A DNA stretch of 64,000 nucleotides, taken from the NCBI GenBank assembly GCA_963703175.1, contig OY969794.1, positions 62,001 through 126,000 of the forward strand, in the 5' to 3' direction. Within the stretch, counting starts at the first letter, position 1; each line of letters begins with the position of its first letter. A program made the translations under genes and the position numbers. The notes beneath the pieces were generated by a model. The model ran no database searches, was not told the origin of the DNA, and saw only the letters and a list, made by a program, of their open reading frames with translations. This document shows positions 58,463-64,000 of the stretch, in pieces. This stretch comes from VRUE01 sp963703175 (GTDB lineage Bacteria > Actinomycetota > Thermoleophilia > Solirubrobacterales > 70-9).

Positions 58463-60241
58463 CTAGCCCCCCACGCGCTCAGTGCGAGCTATGCGCTCGA
58501 CCAGGGCGGCGCGTTCCCGGCTTAGGGCGGCGCGGCGCTCGTAGTCGTCGGCTTCTCCGGCGGCGGCGATCTGGGACTCGAGGCGGCGTTGCTCGAGGAG
58601 GAGGAAGTTGAGCTCCATCGCCTCAGCCGATGCGGGCTCGTCGTGGGCGAGAATCACGAGCTCGGCGATCAGGCCGGCGAGCTGGTCGTCGTCGTGCGGG
58701 AGGTTGGATGCTGGGTCCTGTGGGTGTTCGCGCAGCCAGGCCGCAACGCGGATGCCGTTGGGCGAGAGGTGCTCCTCGGTAAGGCGGGACAGGTACTCCT
58801 TGCCCTCATCGGGCAGCGCGATACACATCGCCAGCAGTGCACGCTCACGTCGTTCGCGTGAGGTCAGCTCGCCGCCGCTGCGCACCGACGGCGCCTGGCC
58901 GCGGTCGCGCCGAAGCGGCTCCGCGGAACCGCCACTTAGTGGCTGCGCCGTGGTAACCCGACCCATCACCAGGGCCGGCTCCAAGTCCAACTGCCCTGCG
59001 ACCCGGCGCACCAGGTCATCACGGCTGGCGGTCTCCCCCATCCCGGCCAGGATCGGTGCCACCTCGCCTAGTGCCCGGTCGCGCTCGGCCGGCGAGGAGA
59101 CGTCGGTGGCGTCCAGCACAAGCCCGACCTGGAATGCCGGTAGGTCAACCGCGCGCTCGACCAGTGCCCGGAAGCGCTCAGCGCCCCCCTCGCCGGCGAT
59201 CATCTCGGCCGGGTCCTCACCGGCGGGCATCGCCGCCACCCGCAAGCGCATCTTGCGACCCGACGCGACCCGTTGCGCACGCAGCATCGCCTCCTGGCCG
59301 GCTGAGTCAGCGTCGAGCGCGAGTACGACCTCGTCGACCATCCCGGACAGCGCTGCCACCTGCTCCTCGGTGATCGCCGTGCCCATCACGCAGACCGCCT
59401 CACCGATCCCCGCCTGGTGCAACGCGAGAACGTCGGTGTAGCCCTCGGCGACGACCGCCCGGCCGCTCTTTGCTATCGCCTCTTTGGCCAGGTCGATCCC
59501 GTAGAGCATCTGACTCTTGTGGAAGAAGTCGGTCTCGGCCGTGTTGACATACTTCGCCCCCTGGTCGGAGCGCATCGCCCGTCCGCCGAAGCCGAGGGTG
59601 CGGCCGCGCCGGTCGCGGATCGGAAACATGATCCGCTCGCGAAAGCGGTCGTACTCGCCCCCGCTTCTCCCCCGCTGTGCCAGTCCGACCGCGCGCAGCT
59701 CGTCGACCTTGAAGCCGGCGCGCTGACCGCGCAGCAACACGGTGTCCCAGGCGCTCGGCGCATAGCCAACGGCAAAAGCGCGCAGCGTCCCCTCCCCCAG
59801 CCCGCGTTCGGCCAGATAAGCGCGCGCCTTGCCGGCCTCGTCGGAATCCCAGAGATAGTGCGCGTAGAAGCCCGCCGTGCGATCGAGCAGCTCACCCAGG
59901 CGACGCCGCTGCTGGCGCCGTGCCTCAGCCCGCGGGTCCTCCTTCTCGCGCTCGAGCTCGACCCCGTATCGATCGGCGAGCAGCTCCACAGCCTCGGCAA
60001 ACCCAATCCCCTCCTTCTCCTCGACGAACTTGATCGTGTCGCCGCCGACCCCACAGCCGAAGCAGTGGTAGAGCTTTTCTTGTGCGTCGACCGAGAAGGA
60101 CGGGGTGCGCTCCTCATGGAAGGGACAGAGGCCGACCCAGCGCGCGCCCTGGCGCCGCAAGTCGGTGTGGGCGGAGATCACCTCGACGATGTCCGCCGTC
60201 TGCTTGACCCGCTCCAGGCTCTCCTCGGAGATCAGCGCCAT
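58463..60241 (-). CDS. dnaG: DNA primase DnaG
   Basis: 592 aa, standard length. Zinc finger CPFHEERTPSFSV...HCFGCGVGG, RNA polymerase domain with EGYTDVLALHQAG and TOPRIM residues ALDADSAGQEAMLRA, and C-terminal helicase-binding helices. Makes primers for replication. The start shares a base with the dgt stop (TAATG), so the two are coupled. Confidence 0.97.
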   Translation of the reverse strand: MALISEESLERVKQTADIVEVISAHTDLRRQGARWVGLCPFHEERTPSFSVDAQEKLYHCFGCGVGGDTIKFVEEKEGIGFAEAVELLADRYGVELEREKEDPRAEARRQQRRRLGELLDRTAGFYAHYLWDSDEAGKARAYLAERGLGEGTLRAFAVGYAPSAWDTVLLRGQRAGFKVDELRAVGLAQRGRSGGEYDRFRERIMFPIRDRRGRTLGFGGRAMRSDQGAKYVNTAETDFFHKSQMLYGIDLAKEAIAKSGRAVVAEGYTDVLALHQAGIGEAVCVMGTAITEEQVAALSGMVDEVVLALDADSAGQEAMLRAQRVASGRKMRLRVAAMPAGEDPAEMIAGEGGAERFRALVERAVDLPAFQVGLVLDATDVSSPAERDRALGEVAPILAGMGETASRDDLVRRVAGQLDLEPALVMGRVTTAQPLSGGSAEPLRRDRGQAPSVRSGGELTSRERRERALLAMCIALPDEGKEYLSRLTEEHLSPNGIRVAAWLREHPQDPASNLPHDDDQLAGLIAELVILAHDEPASAEAMELNFLLLEQRRLESQIAAAGEADDYERRAALSRERAALVERIARTERVGG

Positions 60242-61251
60242 TAGAAGCGGGTCGCCTCTGGAATCGTCAGCTCAGCAAAGCGGGCGATGCAAAAGCGGTC
60301 GGTCATCCCCGCCAGGTAGTCGGCAACCCGCTGGCACTCGCTCGCCCCCGGCTCCCCCTCGGGGACCTCATCGGGATGCTCCATGTAGTGGTCGAAGAGG
60401 CCGCGCAAGGCGCGCTGGGCCCGTTCGTGCTCACTGCGCGCCGCCTCGCCCAGGTAGACGCGGTCGAACATGAACTTGCGCAGGCGCAGCATCGCCCCAC
60501 CCACCTCCTTGCTCTGCTTGATGTCATCGGCCGCGGTCGAGCAATCGACGATGTCGCGTACCAGCGTGTCGATCCGCGCCGAGCCGGTCGGGCCGAGCAG
60601 CTCGATCTCAGCAGCGGGCAAGTCGCCGGGCTGCAAGATTCCGGCGCGCAGCGCGTCGTCGATGTCATGGTTGATGTAAGCGACGCGGTCGACCAGCTTG
60701 ACGATCCGACCCTCCAACGTCGCCGGCCGATCCGAACCGGTGTGGTTGAGGATGCCGTCGCGAACCTGCTCGGTCAGGTTCAGACCCTGGCCTTCGCGCT
60801 CGAGCACGTCGACCATTCGCAGCGAGTGAACGTTGTGCTTGAAGCCATGCCCGCAGCGCTCGCGCAGCGCGGCGTCAAGCGCGTCCTCGCCGGTATGGCC
60901 AAACGGCGGGTGGCCGAGATCGTGTCCAAGCCCGATCGCCTCGGTCAAGTCCTCATTGAGACTGAGCGCGCGGGCGACCGTGCGGGCAATCCCACAAGCC
61001 TCCAAGGTATGGGTGAGGCGGGTCCGGTAATGGTCACCTTCGGGCGCGATGAAGACCTGGGTCTTGTGCTTGAGGCGACGGAAGGCCTTGGAGTGGACGA
61101 TCCGGTCACGATCGCGCTGAAACGGGGTGCGGAGCGGACTGTCAGGCTCCTCGACCCGACGTTTCGCAGGGTAGGACCGGGTTGCCTGCGGAGCAAGGAA
61201 CTCTTCCTCCCAGGCGGCGACGCGATCCTCGAAGGTGGTCGTGAGAGACAC
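60241..61251 (-). CDS. dgt: dGTPase-like dNTP triphosphohydrolase (HD domain)
   Basis: 336 aa from GTG 61251. HD-domain motifs: RTPFQRDRDRIVHSKAFRRLKHKTQVF, TRLTHTLEACGIARTVARAL, GLGHDLGHPPFGHTGE, and KLVDRVAYINHDIDD. Hydrolyses dNTPs to nucleoside and triphosphate. The frame is open to ATG 61311, but those codons form the loop-side arm of a 27-bp perfect hairpin. I therefore prefer the later start. Upstream neighbour of dnaG, the usual actinobacterial order. Confidence 0.93.
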   Translation of the reverse strand: MSLTTTFEDRVAAWEEEFLAPQATRSYPAKRRVEEPDSPLRTPFQRDRDRIVHSKAFRRLKHKTQVFIAPEGDHYRTRLTHTLEACGIARTVARALSLNEDLTEAIGLGHDLGHPPFGHTGEDALDAALRERCGHGFKHNVHSLRMVDVLEREGQGLNLTEQVRDGILNHTGSDRPATLEGRIVKLVDRVAYINHDIDDALRAGILQPGDLPAAEIELLGPTGSARIDTLVRDIVDCSTAADDIKQSKEVGGAMLRLRKFMFDRVYLGEAARSEHERAQRALRGLFDHYMEHPDEVPEGEPGASECQRVADYLAGMTDRFCIARFAELTIPEATRF

Positions 61252-61263
61252 CTGTCGATCATA

Positions 61264-61328
61264 AGGAGACGGGGAGGGACTTGACGGAGCCTCCCGCTGT
61301 TGCTCCGTCAAGTCCCTCCCCGTCTCCT
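61264..61328. terminator. 27-bp perfect inverted repeat between recO and dgt
   Basis: Arms 61264-61290 and 61302-61328 are exactly complementary over 27 bp; the loop is 11 nt. It begins 1 bp after the recO stop (61330) and ends just before the dgt GTG. No T tract on either side. It acts as a very stable RNA hairpin (3' end of recO or leader of dgt), or is a small inserted palindrome. Confidence 0.6.
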
Positions 61329-61329
61329 C

Positions 61330-62055
61330 CTAAGCCGCGGAGCGCAACTGGACATGGGCGTGATGCTCCAGGGTCTCGCCGATCGCCCGCTCCGCCTGGC
61401 GCAGCTCACGCTCGCCCGCCTCGGGCGCCTCCGCCAAAGAGCTGGCGATCGAGGTGACCATGAAGCGATGCGCCTCCTCGGAAAGTGGAAAGGCACCCGC
61501 TTCGCAACTGGCGCAGACAACGCCGCCGGCTGCGCCGGAGAAGCCGACCAGATGCTCGGCCTCGCCACAGTGCGCGCAGGAGGCCAGCTCAGGAGAGAAG
61601 CCCGCAGCCAACGCCAGCTTGAGCCGGAAGGAGAGCGCCGTCGACAGCGAACTTGTCGCCGGCTGCGCCGGGTCGTCAAGTAGCGAGAGATAGCGACAGA
61701 GCAAGTTGTAGGCGGGCGGGTTGGGCTCGGCCGAGTCGAGCAGTCGAAGCACCGCGTCGCAGGCACGAGCGCCGGCGGTCAGCGCCGGACCAGAGGCGCG
61801 CAGCCGCGGGTAGCCATCGACGGTGGCGGCCTGGGTCACCGTAAGCAGCTCCCCGCGGCCTTCGTGCAACAGCAGGTCGAGCCGGAAGAACGGCTCTAGA
61901 CGGCCACCGAAGCGCGACTTAGGCCGCCGGGCGCCCTTCGCGATGGCCCCCACCCGCCCCCGCTGTGCGGTGTAGAGGTGGAGGATGCGATCCGCCTCGC
62001 CGTAGCGGATGCTGCGCAGGACAATCGCCTCCGTCTTTAGCGTCTTACCAGCCAT
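61330..62055 (-). CDS. recO: DNA repair protein RecO
   Basis: 241 aa from ATG 62055. OB-fold start KTEAIVLRSIRYGEADRILHLYTAQRGRVGAIAKGARRPKSRFGGRLEPF, helical middle, and zinc finger CAHCG...GVVCASCEAG. Loads RecA with RecR in gap repair. A longer frame (to 62259) reads mutM sequence in the wrong frame. 13 bp behind mutM. Confidence 0.96.
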   Translation of the reverse strand: MAGKTLKTEAIVLRSIRYGEADRILHLYTAQRGRVGAIAKGARRPKSRFGGRLEPFFRLDLLLHEGRGELLTVTQAATVDGYPRLRASGPALTAGARACDAVLRLLDSAEPNPPAYNLLCRYLSLLDDPAQPATSSLSTALSFRLKLALAAGFSPELASCAHCGEAEHLVGFSGAAGGVVCASCEAGAFPLSEEAHRFMVTSIASSLAEAPEAGERELRQAERAIGETLEHHAHVQLRSAA

Positions 62056-62068
62056 TAGATGACTGGCT

Positions 62069-62989
62069 CTACGTTGAACGAGGGACCGGACGGCGACGCC
62101 GCCGCGGCCTGCGCCGTAACCGCACCTGGCAAGCCGGGCAGAAGTAGGTCGAGCGGCCGGAGACGACGATCCGCTCGATCGTCCCATCGCAGCGGGGGCA
62201 GGGCTTGCCCTCGCGGGTATGGACCAGAAACTCGTCCTGCATCCGGCCCTTCCCGCCACGCCCGTCGCGATAGTCGTCGATCGAGGCGCCGCCGCCGTCG
62301 ATTCCGGCTTCGAGCGCAGCTATTACCGCGTCGTGCAGGGCCTCGTGGTGCTCGGGCTTCATCGACCCAGCCGGTGAGAGCGGGTGCAGCCGCGCCCGGA
62401 ACAGCGCCTCGTCGGCGTAGATGTTGCCGATGCCGGCAATGCCTTTCTGGTCGAGCAAGAACGACTTGAGTGGCGCCGTGCGGCCGGCTGCGATCTGACC
62501 CAGAGCCTCTGGCGTGAAGGCCCCAGAAAAGGGCTCGACCCCGAGCCGCCCGGCAAAGCGCGCCTCCAGCCCGGAATCGTCGATCAGGAACGCCTCGCCG
62601 AAGCGACGCGGGTCGGTGAACCAGACCTCACGCCCGTCGTCGAGAACGAAGCGAGCCCGCAGGTGTCTCTCCGAGGTCGAACGCTCACCCTCGTACAGCC
62701 GCATTCCTTCCGAGGGGTCTAGCTTGTCCTCGCCCTCGACCAGGACCAGGTTGCCGGTCATCCGCAAATGCATCACCAGGGTCCGCTCGCCGTCAAGGCC
62801 AAGCAGCAGGTACTTGCCGCGCCGTCCCAGCCGCTCGATCGTCCTCCCAGATACCGCAGCCTCCAGCTCAGCGGAGGGCGAAGGACGACACCAACGAGCA
62901 TCCAGCACTTCCAGCGACTCGATCCGCCTTCCTTCCAGCTCCGGCTCCAGCTGGCGACAGATGGTCTCGACCTCGGGCAGCTCGGGCAT
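62069..62989 (-). CDS. mutM: Formamidopyrimidine-DNA glycosylase MutM (Fpg)
   Basis: 306 aa. Proline nucleophile and helix at the start (MPELPEVETICRQLEPELEGRRI), Lys in LLLGLDGERTLVMHLRMTGNL, H2TH region FLLDQKGIAGIGNIYADEALFRARLHP, and zinc finger CPRCDGTIERIVVSGRSTYFCPACQ. Repairs oxidised purines. A basic tail (RLRRRPRRRRRPVPRST) extends beyond the finger and makes it slightly longer than usual. Confidence 0.97.
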   Translation of the reverse strand: MPELPEVETICRQLEPELEGRRIESLEVLDARWCRPSPSAELEAAVSGRTIERLGRRGKYLLLGLDGERTLVMHLRMTGNLVLVEGEDKLDPSEGMRLYEGERSTSERHLRARFVLDDGREVWFTDPRRFGEAFLIDDSGLEARFAGRLGVEPFSGAFTPEALGQIAAGRTAPLKSFLLDQKGIAGIGNIYADEALFRARLHPLSPAGSMKPEHHEALHDAVIAALEAGIDGGGASIDDYRDGRGGKGRMQDEFLVHTREGKPCPRCDGTIERIVVSGRSTYFCPACQVRLRRRPRRRRRPVPRST

Positions 62990-63007
62990 CAGCGCCCGGT
63001 TCTATCA

Positions 63008-63055
63008 GCCCATCCGACTTTCACCCCATCCCAGGGTGGTCAAAGTCGGATGGGC
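63008..63055. terminator. Hairpin between xerD and mutM
   Basis: GCCCATCCGACTTT / AAAGTCGGATGGGC, 14-bp perfect stem, with an inner CACCC / GGGTG stem. Located in the 72-bp gap after the xerD stop. No T tract; could be a terminator or a processing site. Confidence 0.5.
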
Positions 63056-63061
63056 AGTCCT

Positions 63062-64000
63062 TCAGCCTTCAATCGCGCGGGGGTGCGCCTCGAAATAGAC
63101 CTCCTTGAGGCGCTCGCCGGAGAGGTGCGTGTACATCTGCGTCGTCGCAATGTCGGCGTGGCCGAGCATCTCCTGCACCGCGCGCAGATCGCAGCCTCCC
63201 GCCAGCAGATGGGTGGCGAAGCTGTGGCGCAGCGTGTGTGGGCTCATCTGCCCCGCGAGGCCGGCCTCGCGGGCATGGCGCTGGACGATTTTGTAGAGGC
63301 CCTGGCGACTGAGCGGGCCACCTCGAAAGTTGACGAACAGCCTCACCTCGTGGCGTTCACCGACCAACTTCGGCCGACCGCTGCGTAGGTAGGCGGAAAT
63401 CGCGGCTATCGCTTTGCGGCCAAGCGGGACGATCCGCTCCTTGGAGCCCTTGCCCCGCGCTCGCAGCAGCCCCTCGTGCAGGTCGACGTCCGACATCTCC
63501 AGCCCAATCGTCTCTGAGGCGCGCAGCCCGCACGCGTACATCACCTCGAGCAACGCCCGATCGCGCAGTGTCGTCGGCTCACTGCCGCGCGGCGCCGCGA
63601 GCAGCCGCTGCACCTCGGCGTAGTTGAGAACCTGGGGCAGCTTCTTCGCCCGCCGCGGCGCGCTCAGCGCCGCCGTCGGGTCATCGCCGATCAGCTCGTC
63701 TCGACGCAGGTGTTTGTAGAAGGAGCGCAAGCAGGCGGTCTTGCGGTGAACAGTGGCGGCCGAGCACGCCGGTCGACCGTTGCCAGTTGCAAGATCGGCG
63801 AGAAAGTCGCCGATGTCGGCTGGGCGCGCCGCCAGCGCATCAAGCTCCTGTCCGCCGAGGAACTCGCCGTACTGGTGCAAATCGGTCCGGTAAGCGCTCA
63901 ACGTATTACGCGAAAGACCGCGCTCCAGCTCTAGGTAGGAGAGGAAGTCGAGGACCAGGCCCTCGAAGCGGGCATCAACCTCTGGTGGGGACTCGACGGA
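63062..64000 (-). CDS. xerD: Tyrosine recombinase XerD (5' end outside window)
   Basis: 312 residues visible, still open at the window edge, so the start is missing. N-terminal SAM-like core-binding domain (FEGLVLDFLSYLELERGLSRNTLSAYRTDL), then the catalytic domain: Arg in ACGLRASETIGLEM, KGSKERIVPLG (Lys), SPHTLRHSFATHLLAGG (HxxR) and GHADIATTQMYTHL (His and Tyr). Resolves chromosome dimers at dif. XerC/XerD assignment from sequence alone is tentative; the recombinase identity is secure. Confidence 0.93.
   Translation of the reverse strand, partial: SVESPPEVDARFEGLVLDFLSYLELERGLSRNTLSAYRTDLHQYGEFLGGQELDALAARPADIGDFLADLATGNGRPACSAATVHRKTACLRSFYKHLRRDELIGDDPTAALSAPRRAKKLPQVLNYAEVQRLLAAPRGSEPTTLRDRALLEVMYACGLRASETIGLEMSDVDLHEGLLRARGKGSKERIVPLGRKAIAAISAYLRSGRPKLVGERHEVRLFVNFRGGPLSRQGLYKIVQRHAREAGLAGQMSPHTLRHSFATHLLAGGCDLRAVQEMLGHADIATTQMYTHLSGERLKEVYFEAHPRAIEG

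Overview
The window is GC-rich bacterial chromosome from a high-GC actinobacterium. My best guess is the Thermoleophilia/Solirubrobacterales. This rests on style and content (PknB-type Ser/Thr kinase, F420-type LLM flavoprotein, PdxS/PdxT vitamin B6 synthesis, YebC beside ruvCAB, a fused SecDF, actinomycete-type integrative elements), not on a marker gene, because there is no rRNA here.

Layout. (1) 1-6356, minus strand: yebC, then ruvC-ruvA-ruvB, a zinc-ribbon/PAS protein and a fused SecD-SecF that runs off the left edge. (2) 6370-25813, ordinary chromosome: a CorA-like membrane protein; an RpiR regulator with pdxS-pdxT and an M29 aminopeptidase; a tightly overlapping five-gene operon ending in YjbQ; a Ser/Thr kinase; a secreted protein with a paralogue inside the island; a LEA-like lipoprotein; small metabolic enzymes; a cNMP-binding/thioredoxin-reductase-like fusion; a PadR operon with a clear operator; TetR and DUF2007 genes. 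(3) 25855-52554, a composite island next to a tRNA(CAT) gene at 52555-52627. (4) 52671-64000, chromosome again: HPt, a thioredoxin-fold lipoprotein, SDR, glycosyltransferase, tRNA-Asn, two nuclease-like accessory genes, then dgt-dnaG, recO, mutM and xerD (xerD runs off the right edge).

The island is the most unusual part. Seven times it repeats a 42-43 bp copy of the 3' half of the tRNA(CAT) gene (from 25855, 29962, 31719, 36789, 38357, 40068 and 41697), plus one decayed copy at 28708. Each copy is followed on the same side by a conserved arm of about 110 bp ending in GGGACCAA repeats. These copies cut the island into short cassettes of about 1.3-5 kb. Each cassette carries one to a few genes: a PucR-like regulator with a secreted protein; HicBA; a hydrolase-cyclase; an AlbA_2 protein with HTH regulators; HEPN/MNT with a HIRAN-like protein; a secreted repeat protein; an orphan 414-aa protein. 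Only the last segment (41697-52554) carries an integrase, an excisionase and a relaxase, together with a large helicase with a nuclease-like C-terminus. I read this as an integron-like array anchored on a tRNA gene and built by repeated site-specific insertion. The displaced tRNA 3' halves are left behind as a record, and they fall into two sequence classes with a compensatory T-stem change.

Several island genes are frameshifted or truncated (AlbA_2, HIRAN-like, a second relaxase, a small zinc protein). This fits decay, although assembly error cannot be excluded. Clear hairpins lie between convergent genes, and a perfect 27-bp inverted repeat separates recO from dgt.
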